This document shows, piece after piece, positions 1 to 13,900 of a DNA stretch of 64,000 bases. The translations under genes were made by a program, and so were the position numbers. This stretch comes from Bugula neritina (taxonomy: Eukaryota; Bryozoa; Gymnolaemata; Cheilostomatida; Bugulidae): NCBI GenBank assembly GCA_964035545.1, contig OZ037772.1, forward strand, positions 12,837,818 to 12,901,817, given 5' to 3'. The notes under the pieces are model-generated. The model was not told the DNA's origin. It saw nothing but the letters and a program-made list of their open reading frames with translations, and ran no database searches. The first letter of the stretch is position 1. Each line of letters starts with the position of its first letter.

Positions 1-1884
1 TGAGTGGTTTTATTTTATGACTTTAGAGAATATTGTTAGGTATTGTGGCCAGCAGCTGCGGTTTTTAAAACCTCACAAATAACCTAAAGTTGTCAAAATT
101 AGATTGTGGTGTCAATTGTTATATTCTAGCTACTGTCAACCAGCCTAATTATCCTGAAACCTCACTCGGTGAGCTTCAAAATCACTACACCATCCTTTCT
201 GAACTACTGAACCGTCTCCCAGCCACTTGCAGATGGTTTATATATTTTGGGGCAAATTATTTTACTGTTTATTAATTCTACTTGCTGCTTTGACCCTGCA
301 AGCTTCCATTAAAATCCTTTTTGGTGAATTACTTGGCAAATTGTGGGTAATTTTCTGGCAGCTTTTTCCAATCCAGGCTGACTTGTACTTTTTGCTACCT
401 CAATTATTGACACAGGCTATGCATTGTACGTCAAACTAGATGTGCTCTAACACCTGGTGGCAGCTCACCAACCTAAATATTTCATCAATGCTGCCACTTT
501 AGCTGAAAAGACAAATAAATAGAAGCGTTGATTGCAGATTTCTCCTTTCCAGTTTGTTTTCTCAGCCTACATGTAGCATTCTTCATCAGGTCTTACAATA
601 ATATTTAATCTATCTGGTTTATAAGGTCTCAAACATGTGTGTAAGGTCTGCTGCTGTTTACAAACAGCCCAGTGTCAATGTGCCTGCTGTTTACTTACAA
701 TAGTCATTCTCAAACTGTACCCTTTGAGGACAAACGCAGCCATCTTGTTTATTCATGCCGAGATAAATTAGCTTCTGACCACAACTAGTTAGTTTTGAAT
801 AGCCAGTAACCCTGGCTAAACCACAAGATCTACAAACCAAGTATCCTTTATCAAATATTTGTGCTGCTAGACAAAAGAAACTGCAGTCAGCCCTTTCAAA
901 CTACTCCATCTTTAGTCAATCACACCCCAAGCTTAGCGGCCATCTTGGTTTTTTTATTCATTGAAAGAATTGCAATTATATTTTTTGTGGGTGTTTCAAT
1001 TTTGTTACAAAATATATTGTAAAGAGTTCACCTTTAAATATTGTACAAAATTTACATTTCAAACAGGCTGCTTGAACACGTGGCATTTTCCAAACCCAGT
1101 GAAATTGATACATGTAATAATAGGTTTTGAAAAAGTTCAATAGTTTGAGTTCTTTGTTCACCTCTCCAACTGCATGGTAATAAGCTAGACTACCTTGATT
1201 CTCTGGAATACATATTCTACATGAACTCAGCCCTCCATAGCACAGCTGTATGGAGATTAGCTCCCCACTTCCACTCAGATGATATATTGCTGTATAGCTG
1301 TCAGAGATGGCATGTCCACATGCCATAAAATGGATAAATTATTCACTTCTGTACTTTCTCATTACCATAACCAGAATATGGTGGTTGAGCAGATCTGGTT
1401 GGAATTCTAAATCACCTTCTGGAATATGTTTTAATCTCATTATCTTCTCTAACACCTCATCTTTATGTCTGGATATGCATGATTCATCTCTTAGCTAGAC
1501 TTCACCTCCTAGCTAGACTTTACCTTCTAGCTAGACGCCATGTTAGAATTAACGTGAAGAAATGGTAGAGTTGTGTAGACTGAGAACTCAGTGTGTAGCA
1601 GAGTATCTCTCCTGTAACCACTCAGTTGCCAAGTTCTCTAGATTGAGCAAATAGTTCACTGATAACCTTTCTGTTTGATGTTGTGAGTCACACAATTATC
1701 TAATGTGGGGGCGATGATAGCGGTATAAATTAATCCAAGTTCTTTGCTTAAATTTAATTTCTCATTTCAAGTAAATCCTTTTTTAATCTTAATTTTATGT
1801 TTTTTGGTAACTCTTAAAATGTATTTAAGTCGTAAGTCATGGTAGTAACTAGAAAGTTATCTAATAGACATGGTTTGGTTACAG
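1..1884. other. Non-coding left flank
   Basis: No convincing coding exon is visible on either strand. The short open frames here have no recognisable motif and no matching splice sites. A triple imperfect repeat built on ctagctagactt lies at about 1488-1540. The stretch ends in an acceptor-like gtttggttacag at 1873-1884, so the 5' UTR exon of the following innexin probably begins at 1885 and the region to its left is intron or intergenic DNA. Confidence 0.5.
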
Positions 1885-1929
1885 TTGGCAGAGTGGAACA
1901 CCAACTGATACCAGACACTAGACGCCAAA

Positions 1930-4900
1930 ATGTCGACGTTTATTTCTGCATTGAGGAACGGAGCAAAGCTTCTTGAGAGACGTGATGACGATGGGTTTGA
2001 TAGACTGAGTAACAGGTACTCTGTGGGTGAGTTGTCTTCACTATTCCACCAGTTTCAACTTCACCTGCTGTTGATGCTGTCATTTCACTGTTATTTTTTA
2101 AATTACGGTGCAAAGTAGGTAATTGGCTTATTTCTCCCATTGAAATATTTCCTCAGCCAAAGATCTCCGAGACTCTGTGTTTGATGTGCATATTTTAGAT
2201 AAACTCACCTGCAGCTCAGTCTAATATCTCAGATTCACAATCTAATATCTCAGATTCACAGGCTGGTAGGAAAGTAGGGCGTAGTTAATCAGATTAGTGG
2301 AGGGAGATTAGAATACCAGTGTTGGGTAGTGTTGGGTGGGCAGTACTTACATGGAACATGACAGCTAGTCTGTAGAGCAGCAGAGAGCAGCAGCCATCTT
2401 GGGCAGCGCTGCTTCAACTCAATCTTTAGAAGTTATAAGTTACTCTGCAATAAGCCATGAGATTTGTGAATTACCAGCACAACTCAAAGCTCAGTCACTT
2501 CTGAAACAACCCATTTGATGAGCTGCTGGGTTCTGCTTAATGTTGGTCACCACCCAGACATCTGAAGAAGGCTGTACTGTCAGCTCTGGCTAAACTATTA
2601 CATCACCCTCTGACTAATCACTCTCTGAAGGTCAACCCTGGAGGTCGCTCTGTCTGGGTGGAAACCACAGAACTATCATTCTACCATCTTTCAACCAACT
2701 GACACATCCTCTACTTGAATTAGATTAGTTCATAGCCTCAGCTCTCATCACTCAGTCTACGGGCTGTCACTCTACCCTCCCTTCTATTTCAGCTCATAGC
2801 TCTTTCTCCATTTATCTAAATATTTATGTAAGTTAATATTTTTTACATTTTCTTTTGATGAAAGTTTTAAACATTGCCTTTTTATTGCTTCCATTTCCAG
2901 CTGTTGTTATGATGGAAATGTTACACCAGAACAATACCCTTCTACTCCCCTTCCCCCTCCCCCCTCCCCCTCCCTAATAAGTAGTTGTTGTGTTTCAGGT
3001 CTCCTCATCATGATGGCCGTATTCATCAGCACCAAGTCCTACGTGGGGGACCCCATTGACTGCTACCCTCCTAAGGAGTTCGTCTCTCAGTGGAACAAAT
3101 ATGTTGACAACTATTGTTGGGTATGTGTCCCCCTCTATGTGCCCTCCTCTCTCTTACCCTCCTCTATGTACCCTCCTCTCAGTACCCTCCTCTCTCTTAC
3201 CCCCCTCTATGTACCCTCCTCTCCCTTACCCTCCTCTATGTGCCCTCCTCTCTCCTACCCCCTCTATGTACCCTCCTCTATGTACCCTCCTCTCTCCTAC
3301 CCTCCTTCATCCTACCCTCTAGTCTGTTTGATATATAGTATACAATATAGAATACGATGTACAGTGTGTGATGATATACAATATGTGATGTGATATACAG
3401 TACATGATATGATATACTACATGTGATATGATACGGCAAGAGTCTAGACAGTGTATGGGATCCTCTCTGTTTGGGGAGGTAGGAATGCTAATAGATTTTG
3501 TATCCAATTAAAACTCAATTCTGATTCATCAAATTCCTAGGGTGGAGGTTGATATAACATCTCAGCCTCGCCATCTGCTTTTCATTAAATTTAATCTGGA
3601 GTTATGCAACAGAATGGAAACAGTTCTGCTGCCATAAATTAGATTAACATCTTCTCTCTCTCAGTTGGAGCTGAGATAAAAATGTTGTTTTGATTTTTAA
3701 ATTTCACACCCTGTAGAGTTCCAGTTATTTTTAAAGATAATGTTTGTGAATATTATAAGTTGATAGCTGTGAAGTAATGTACTCGTACATGTGTTTAGCT
3801 AAATCATGCTTACTCAGTGCAAACTTAATGGTTGGAAGAGTTTCGTGGTGTTACATGTACCCATTTCGTAACCTTACAGCTGCATCATCCATATTTCTGT
3901 GAAAGAGTGACGTAACTGGTGACCAGGGCATGTAAACTGTGACATTATTGGTCAACCAGGCCAACGTCATGCCCAGTTGACACGCGAATCCTTATTGCTT
4001 TAGCAGGTTCTCCACTGGTTGACTCCTTGTACAAAAACACCATACCAATAACATTGCATTGATCAGAAGTTAATTGCATCATAAATATAGTGATTGGCAG
4101 AGGGTTTTGTAAACAAGCGTGGTGTGTGCGTGCAAAGTGGCATGTCACAGATACCAGCAAGTACCTGCCATTGCTGTCACTCCATCTGTCAACAGCTACC
4201 AGTCCTTTCTCAATCCACTAAATTTAAATTAATTGCTTCACTTCTAAACTCATATTATTTGGTTTCAATTATTTGATTAGTCTTCTATCTAAACACACAC
4301 GAGAGTTTCTGATGAATAGTCTGTCTGTGTGTCCACAATATGCTACTTCCTGTGTCTCTGATTTCATCTGTAACAGTGAATCAGCTTCAAGCACTTATTT
4401 ACTAAGTCGTCTTCAAAACATGTATTTGGGAACATCAGTATACACAAGTATGTCACTAGCAGCTACACTGTGATATAAGTTAGGTACTTGGAGCGCTGCC
4501 AGCTCCAGGTAAGAGGCAGCAGCAGGTAAAAGGCAGCGGTCACAGCCCGCTGTCGAAGTTGATGAGAAGCAGGCTGACAGTAGCTAGTTGTACAATCTGC
4601 TATACTCCTCTCTATGCTAACTCTATTCTACCTGCTAACTCTATTCTACCTGCTAACCCTCTAATCTAGCATCTCAACTACTTGATTACATAACCCTCTT
4701 ACATAACTTACATGCACTGTCTGAGTGGTGTTATATAATAGCATAGCCTCTGTTCTATTGCAGATAGCGAACACGTACTACGTGCCCCTACACCAGGACC
4801 TCAGCCCCACCCTACCCCCAGGAGGATTGCCACCGGGTGGAAACGTAGACTATGCCCAGGAACTGAGCTACTACCAGTGGGTGCCCATCATCCTAGTCTT

Positions 4901-7900
4901 CTGTGCGGCCATGTTCGCTATTCCTGGTGAGTGAACAGCCCTATCTCTCTCTCACACAGAGCACACAGCCCTATCTCTCTCTCACAGACCACACAGCTCT
5001 ATCTCTTAGTATAGACTATAGACTGTTACATACCCTGCTGTGTCTTTGAATGTTCAACATGAATTATCCATTCAGTAGTGGAGAAATTGAAATAGCCTCA
5101 TTTCTTTAATTTTATTATTAAATTTTGGTTTGGTTTAAATTCTCTGAGAGCATACCTTCTACCTCTGAACTATTGGGTGAAATGTAGGGCTGGAGTGTGA
5201 TAAACTATACGTGAATACTTTTCAATCCTTTTGCTTGCAAGAAAAGAAATATCTCAAATTTGCTGCCATGGAGTGAGTCAGCACCCAGTTCTCTGGTTCT
5301 ATGACTTGTCTGTAGATTACAATCCACCAGTCAGACTGCCCTGACACTCCCTGACACTAGACAGTAGAGAGACTTGCTACTCAGCTGGAATAGTAGTTAG
5401 CTGGTGGTTGAGTAGTGGTTTAGTGTGATTAACTTCTAGACGTTAATTGTAGCTGTCAGCTGTATAGATATGTATAGAGATGTGTTGATATATGGCAATG
5501 TGTTAGTAGATGTTCTAACTAGCTAGCTAGTTCCTACAGGTGCTCTTTCTCAGGTTTCTTCCCAGATAGACCCTATTTATTTATTTTGGTACAATACAAT
5601 ATATATTTAATGTGCAATCTATTTGAATATTGTTTAAATGCATGAATATTTAAGCATGTGGGAAGGTCTATCTGGAATGACACCCTTTCTCATTGGTCAT
5701 ACAGCAAGTGCCCCTTAGACACTGCAGGACAGGTGCTCTGTCCAGTTTTGGTGTCAGTAAAATAATCGGCCAACTCTACTCCTACCAGTTAATCCACATC
5801 CTGTTTTGATGATCAATCTGGGTGTCAGTGTTGTGAAATCATAAGATAGAAGTATTAGCAAGATATTGCTATAAGTGCACTATTAGTTCACAGTATCAGT
5901 TTACAGTATTATTGTCCATCTCTGACGCAAATCCAGTAAAGAATAACCCAGTATTTGTTGTTAAACTTTATTTGTAGGAGTTGCCCGCTCTTAGACCCAA
6001 CTACTGGTTTAGTAGCACAACTCCTAATTTAGTTATTGTATTTTGAGTAAATTTCATAGTAAGTGTTGCCAAGGCATGCAAACTATAACTTTTATTCAAC
6101 TTCTCCATCCAACACACCATCTCATCACCTCAACTCTCTTCCTAGGAGTTGTGGTCAACTTGCTTGCCGTTGAAAAGTGATTTTTGATTTTTAAGAACAT
6201 CAAGAAGTTTGCAAAGTGCACTGCTATGAATGTGGTTACAGTTACCAGCTTGCTGGGCTGTAGGAAAGTAAACCCCAAATCCTCTCTCTCCTCTCTCCCT
6301 CTCAGTGTATGGGTTTCAGTGTGTGGGTATCAGTGTGGTGCTGTTTTCATCAAAGATGTATTCTTAGTTTGAAGTTGTGTTTTAGAAGTATCTGATGACT
6401 TCAAGTAGATCTTTGTTACAACTGTAAATGAGAACCTTCAAAGGATATATAATTTGATTAGAACTCAGAGTCGAGTGCATTGTGTGTGATGTTTCTACAA
6501 GCACTTGCTATCCATTGTCACTTCAGTTAGCTCAGGTGTCATAGTTGAGGCTAGAACATGTCATTTACTAGTGTCAGTTTTTGGAGCACCTGCTCTACCT
6601 GTCGGCCTGTTGGCTCCTCTCACTCGCTATGGTTACATCCTGGATGTCAGAGACTGCCAACATCAGCTAATATCTCAGTTCTTGGCAGTTCCTTGCATGA
6701 GTAGAGAGTTTATGTTGTAACACAACCCTCGTGTTTTCTAAGACAACGTTGGCTGCTGCTGTGTTGAAATAACACTGGCCAGGAAAGTGTGGCTCCAACC
6801 ACAAGGGTTGTCATGGCGGTAGCAGCATAGTCTGTGATTGGTGGAAAGTTGCTGACTCTCACTGTTGGCCTTAGATCCCCCCCCCCCCACCTGTGGGTGT
6901 CCCTGGTTGACCCTGAGGTAGTCACCTTCTAGTGAATCGCTCACAGATGTGTTGCAAGGCACTTCCTGTGAAGTAAGTCGTCTGCCATGACTCATCCTGC
7001 CTTCTGCATTCACGGAGACTGCCTTCTGCTTATAACAAAGCGCTCATTCATCATATCTCAGTAGAATGGAATTTCATCAACATTAAATCCTACTTTGTAA
7101 CCATAGCAACCGCTTTATCTCCTGTATTTAATTATTCTGTGAATAATTTGTTATGTATAATGGGCTGAAACTGAAATAACAGATTTAATGAGGCATTCAC
7201 GGTAGCTTTGTGCTCAGAGACTAGGGGCTGAGCTGCTTTAGTGTAGGGATTCTTAGCTCACCCCTCCAACCACAGTTCTAAAGACAATAAAAAACTTGGG
7301 CTTTAAAATTTCTCATTTATTAAATGTGAATGTTTTTAGTTTTTACATTACTGTGTTTGGCTGATGCTTCAACTGAGGAGTTTGACAGACTGGCTGAGTG
7401 AGTGAGTGAGTAGTGAGTGAGTGAGACTGCGCCACGATATTTAGAGTGGAGTCTAGAATCTAGATGAATGACCCTGAACCCATAGACCACCCATAGAAAT
7501 GCTGGTCCACAAGCTATCAGCTTATCTTCCCTACATACAGCTGTCGGACAGGCTGTGGTGGGCAGAGCAAATATTTGCTGATTGCCTTCACTTTCTCTGC
7601 TAATACTTGTTTGGGACGCTAAAAGGTTTTTCTGTTATCTCTGCCCTTCAAACAAACTCAACCCATTCTCTGTGCGTCTGTTTGTGTGTCTGTCTGTACC
7701 TACAGTCTGTCTGTCTGTCTGTTACCTACAGTGTGTCTGTCTGTCTGTCTGTTACCTACAGTGTGTCTGTCTGTCTGTTACCTACAGTCTGTCTGTATGT
7801 CTGTTACCTACAGTCTGTCTGTCTGTCTGTGTGTCTGTCTGTAGCTACAGTCTGTCTGTTTGTGTGTCTGTTACCTACAGTGTATGTGTCTGTACTTACT

Positions 7901-10900
7901 ACTCAGTCAGCTATCTGATCGCTGACCCTGTATCGCTGACCCTTCTATCAACCCAAGACATCTACAGCATTGTTTAGTGACAAGATCTTAGTTTGAAATA
8001 TGATCTGCTAGAGCTCATTGTCTGGGAAAGAGTAACATCTGATAATAGAGTTATTGTGATCTGATCACTCAGTATAAACATTGTAATGACAAGTGATACA
8101 ATCAGCTGAAAGAAATGAGGACATACAATATACACAATATACACAATATACACACAAGTGATGAATTCGCTAACCTTTGTTGTCCTCAGTTGTAATTTGA
8201 TATACTTTGTGGTTTGTGGTTTGACTTACTGCATTATTCAGCATCAGTGTGATTCATCTGTCATTGTGAACAAATATTTTGGCAAATAATAAAATATGTT
8301 TCTAAAATGAACCCCTTTTGGAATTTGTAACTCAAAATAAAATGTTTTGTTGTTGAAATCACCCGGATGCACACAACCAATACATACCACTCATAGTTAT
8401 TCAGACTGAGTCTTCCACAGTAGATACTTCTATATCTGCCCTATATTTCACCTGACCTAGTTCTCTCACAATATTTTAGTTATCTAACATTTTGGATGTT
8501 CATTTGGCTGTAAGCCAAAATTTTATCAAAAGTGGCTGCAAACTTAATTCGTTTTATTTTTATTACTGAAAATATGTGAAGTTGTGGTAAACTTAGCAGA
8601 GAGCGGCTGTATGTACTGGTAGAGACGTTACTAATAGCCTGCTTTCCTATTTCTCTGTGCAGCTCAGATCTGGGCGTGGGCCAGCAACACCGGAGGTTAC
8701 GATGTCGAGGCTATGGTGAGGGCAACGAAGGGAACTTCCAGTCTGAACCCTGAGACAAGAGACAAGACGGTGCAGTACCTGGTGAACCAAATGGACCGAG
8801 TGCTCGGCTACAGGAGACCCTCCCGTGCTCAGGTGAGCGGGGCTCTACCCCCCCCTTCCTGCTGTGTATATAGTGGGCTATGCTGTGTATATAATGTGCT
8901 ATGCTGTGTATATAATGTGCTATGCTGTGTATATAATGTGCTATGCTGTGTATATAGTGTGCTATGCTGTGTGTATAGTGTGCTATGCTGTGTATATAGT
9001 GTGCTATGCTGTGTATATAGCAGGGTTGGGGTAATTGTAATTTGTAATTGTAATTGGTTGTAATTAATTACATTTTTTCAAGTAATTGAATGTAATTTGT
9101 AATTGATGTATAAAAATGTAATTGTAATTGTAATTGTAATTAATTACATTGCTAATGTAATTGAATTTTACAATTACTTTATAATTACAGGTCAATTACC
9201 GTAAAATGGGGTAACATTGGCCGTTTTGAGACTTATTTTGGGTGTCATATGAAAGGATTACAATATTCTTTAAAATTTTTGGATGCTAAATGAAGCTTAT
9301 CAACATATGCACTAAATAAAAGAACCATTTGCAGTTTGGGACTGCTAGATCTCCTGTGGTATTAAAAAAAGTAGGTGGCCAAAGTTACCCTATTTTCGGG
9401 GTAACTTTGGCCGGTGTCGTTATTCTCCATGTAGCTAAAGTTAGCAGCACTTGGAGCTTTTTTAGCCAGTTAGAAATTAAAGAACAACATTATTCAACTT
9501 CATTGCTACAAAAAAAAATTATTTTAGACAAAATGCAAGCTATAATAGTGTAATTATTGCATTGAAACCACAGCTATTCGAGGTACATTGTTAATAAGTG
9601 TAAAAACTTTTGTATATGTATAAAAATCATGTATTTTGCTGGCAACATTGAATAAATCACTGTACAAGTTCAAATTCCATTGAATTTAATCTTAAATTCA
9701 AGTATGCCCTTTCAAACTATAGGCTGTGGCAGTTGTCTGTAGATTTTTTAAATAATGCGTAATGTCTTCAGAATTAACTGTTGCCCATTCCGGTGCTATG
9801 TTTTGGCACAACCTGTGAGACAAGCTATCTTTATGTCTTGACATAAAACTGAGACTCCAGTGATCTTGAGGGTAGTTGCTTTTGAAATGTTGCACTCTTC
9901 TCTCACATTTGTCAAAATAGGTCTTGACTATTATTCGAAAGTCTGTTTTATCTAATGGAAAGCCCCATTGAGCCAGCTTTGTAGTAGGTATGGTCAACAA
10001 TGGCTACCTCCTCTACTTGTGATAACACAGTTTGGTGTCCAGGCTTCAGCTTGTGTCTTCATGCGGCTCTGTTTTGTAGTGTTCCTTTGGTAATATCATA
10101 GTTCTAGCCACTTCTTGTCAAGACTTTCCAGCTGCCAATTCTTGAGAATAAAGCAAAACCAATGATCTCCTCAGATATACCATATCTTGGAGATGTTACT
10201 TTTCTTTAATATTTTCTGAGTATAATTGTCTTGAAAAATACATTTTACAATGCATGGTCAAATTCTTATATAAAAAAAAACATTAAACACAAAATTGCTG
10301 TCTGGGAACAAAAATGCATAATTCCCCATGTAATTATTTCATATTTCGGACTCTAAGTTGTTTCAAATATATAACTAAAGCATTGGGTATAGGTAAATCA
10401 AATGATTGTGCCTTTAGAGAGTAATGTACTATGTGTCTGAAGTAACAGAAAATTCGCAGCGCTGCCAGAAACCTACTTTGGAGTACCATTTAGTCATGGC
10501 CAAAGTTACCCCAAATTCGTCAAAAATTGTACACAGTGAATTCAAGACACATATTTTGATTTTGGATTTCAATTTATTTACCTAAATTACAAATATCCTG
10601 GTTAAAAACTTACCAAAGTTCTTTAATACAAAAAAGAAAATGAGTCCAGCTTTTCTAATGCCTTCAAATAGATTAAAGTTGGACAGCGCTGAAAATCTTG
10701 TTGTCAAACAGGAAATTGAAAATGGCTGACAGCAAGAAGCAGCAAATAAGTATATCAATTATTTTTCAGGAATAGGATGCACCAATCTACAGTCAGTGCA
10801 TATATACAATTAAAATATCTTTAGACTCCATAGATATAGCACCAGCTACATTTTAAACATTTTTTCCAAAGTGGCCAAAGTTACCCCAAGTGGCTAAAGT

Positions 10901-13900
10901 TACCCCATTTTACGGTACTTCAAACTTTTAAAGCTTGAAAAAATCATTCTTTTCCTACCATATTTACTGTCAAATAACAAGTTCAGATTAAGTCAATATA
11001 GTATAGGGTCATTCCATGCTAACTCACCACATGGCCGGTGCCTTTGTGTCTCAGAGTTTGTTCATATTTACACCAAATAGGCCTACATATGTCCTGAGTA
11101 CTCTTCTTAAATATTTTTGGCCTGACAGAAAAATTTTGAGAAATGACTAAACTTGTGGACAAAGGTTAGGGAAAACTTTAAGGAAAATTGGTGACTTTTA
11201 CTTTTAGAGCAACTTATAAAATGTCTATATCTCAACCATTTTTCTAGACTAAGTCTTAAAAATTGCTGTGCGATTTGATAATACCTATCAACTTGCACTA
11301 GTAGCAACACATACTACAGAACAATTTGTGTGCATATATGCTAAACCATCAAATATGGGCAGTTTTTTGTAAATTTTGAAAAAATTTTAAATATCCCCCA
11401 CATCAATTTTTAAGGCTCAGTCTAAAAAACCGGTTGAGATATAGACATTTATAAGTTGGTCTAAAAGTAGAAATCACAAACTTTCCTCAAAAGTTTTCCC
11501 AACCTTTGTCCACAAATGTAGTCATTAATTTTCTCAAAAAGTTTTTGTGTTATGTCAGAAATATTCACGAATAGTACACCGGACATGTGTAAATACAAGC
11601 AAAATCTGAGAAGCAAAGGCGTGGGACCCCTCAAAATTTAGTTGATTTGGCATGGACTGACCCTGTAGTGTCACTGTTGGGAACAAAGGAGGTTCACCAC
11701 TGTCAACATTGCCCCTGGTAGTTGGCCTTAGAAGTGACATTGTATAACTTGTAGTTATCCCTTGTGAGAACAAAAGTAATTGTAATTGTAATTAATTACA
11801 TTACCATGTAATTGTAATTGTAATTAATTACATCACCTTTCAACTGTAATTATAATTGTAATTGTAATTGACAAATCTTCATGTAATTGTAATTGTAATT
11901 AATTACATTTACATGTAATTGACCCCAACCCTGGTATATAGTATGCTATGCTGTGTGTATAGTGTGCTATGCTGTGTATATAGTGTGCTATGCTGTGTAT
12001 ATAATGTGCTATGCTGTGTATATAATGTGCTATGCTGTGTATATAGTGTGCTATGCTGTGTGTATAGTGTGCTATGCTGTGTATATAGTGTGCTATGCTG
12101 TGTATATAGTATGCTATGCTGTGTGTATAGTGTGCTATGCTGTGTATATAATGTGCTATGCTGTGTATATAGTGTGCTATGCTGTGTATATAGTGTGCTA
12201 TGCTGTGTATATAGTGTGCTATGCTGTGTATATAGTGTGCTATGCTGTGTATATAGTATGCTATGCTGTGTGTATAGTGTGCTATGCTGCTGTGTATAGT
12301 GTGCTATACTGTGTATATAGTGGGCTATACTGTACTAGTGAGGGATTAGGGGTATTTGCCAGGTTTTCTAAACTCTGCTCTCTTGTTTGTGGGATCAGAG
12401 GCTATCTCTTGTATTATTCATGAAGGCTACATCTGGCTGTAAAGTGAATAAATCACATGACACTGTAAGAGGCATATCCTGTAGGAGATATTTATAGCCC
12501 GGCTATATTCAGTTGGCCCTCTACCAGCATAAATTAAATTATTTTCATTTTTATCTGTAAACTTATGAGTATGATTTATTCCTGTAACAGAAGTGTTTTG
12601 TAAAACTGGAGTTTAGCTCAGAGCCATGTCCATGCCACCCTGGGATATCACGTGATGACACGAGGGCACCTGTAACACGTGTCTAGCTCAAGTGTATAGC
12701 TGTGTGGCACTTTGTACTTTGACCTGACCCTGCAGGTGCCTGCAGTAATGATAGCCAGTGATCCTTGGGTGGTCTAGCAGTGCGAGTGTGGCAGGGGAGG
12801 AGAGGGGGTGCCCGCAGTGTTTCACCAGTGAGAACTTGAACTATGCTTGACCTTTTATAGCTGTGCCTGTGTCAGCAACATGTTTAATGTTGCAAAAGTT
12901 TGCGTAAATATTATTTCTCTGGTGATATTTGGTGACAAGCAGTGACAGTGCTCTGTTTCTTGTCTACATTCTGATGGGAAATCAATTGTATACATTGGGC
13001 CACCACCAACAGCAGCAGTCTGTTACAGTATGTCTGTTACAGGGTAGTGTACAGAGTATGTCTGTATGTTACAGGGTAGTGTACAGAGTATGTATGTATG
13101 TTACAGGGTAGTGTACAGAGTATGTATGTTACAGGGTAGTGTACAGAGTATGTATGTTACAGGGTAGTGTACAGAGTATGTATGTTACAGTGTAGTGTAC
13201 AGAGTATGTATGTTACAGAGTAGTGTACAGAGTATGTATGTTACAGGGTAGTGTACAGAGTATGTATGTTACAGAGTAGTGTACAGAGTATGTATGTTAC
13301 AGGGTAGTGTACAGAGTATGTATGTTACAGGGTAGTGTACAGAGTATGTCTGTTACAGGGTAGTGTACAGAGTATGTCTGTTACAGGGTAGTGTACAGAG
13401 TATGTATGTTACAGGGTAGTGTACAGAGGATGAAGGCCGGATGTGGCAAGAAGTTTGGAATGTTCCTTTTCTTTGCCTACCTGTTCGTCAAGGTACTCTA
13501 TATCATCAACGCTATTGGACTCATCTTTGTCCTGGACACCATGTTAGGTAGGTCAAGGTTAATACCAGCTCGTTACTATCTGTACATTACAGCTCAGAGG
13601 TAGAAGTCTACGGAGAGAATGTATTCTACAGAAATTAGTACGTTTAATTGTACTTGGAGCTACGGGGAATTGTCTTCCCTCTGCAATGTGTGACCTTGTA
13701 GTGTGACCTTGTCAACGTGTAGCGTGGCGTCTGTTAGACTACTGTTAGCTGTTAGTTTGTGTATTTAGTGATAACAAGGTTTACTCTCACTGCTGATTGC
13801 AACCCTTAGAGCTCATAGCAACGCCAAGATATCATTGGCACTCTGTCATGTCAATAACGCCTTTCAATTTTCTCCTTTGGTACAAAAAAAGTGTTTCTCT

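Larger units (their letters stand above)
9021..11933. mobile_element. hAT-type element with 8-bp target duplication, non-autonomous
   Basis: The element starts cagggttggggt and ends with its inverse, accccaaccctg, a 12-bp terminal inverted repeat of hAT form. It is flanked on both sides by a perfect 8-bp duplication, gtatatag (9013-9020 and 11934-11941). Subterminal DNA on both sides is built of taattg/aattaca motifs. No hAT transposase is seen. The interior is mostly occupied by two other elements (9199-10915 and 11002-11667), so the original insertion was probably a few hundred bp long. It lies inside the 21-bp minisatellite of innexin A intron 4 and so postdates that array. Confidence 0.85.

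Noticed and set aside
11919-12423. Cys/Tyr/Val-rich open frames of 126 and 156 residues
   Set aside because: Repeat artefact of the 21-bp minisatellite, whose unit length is divisible by three.
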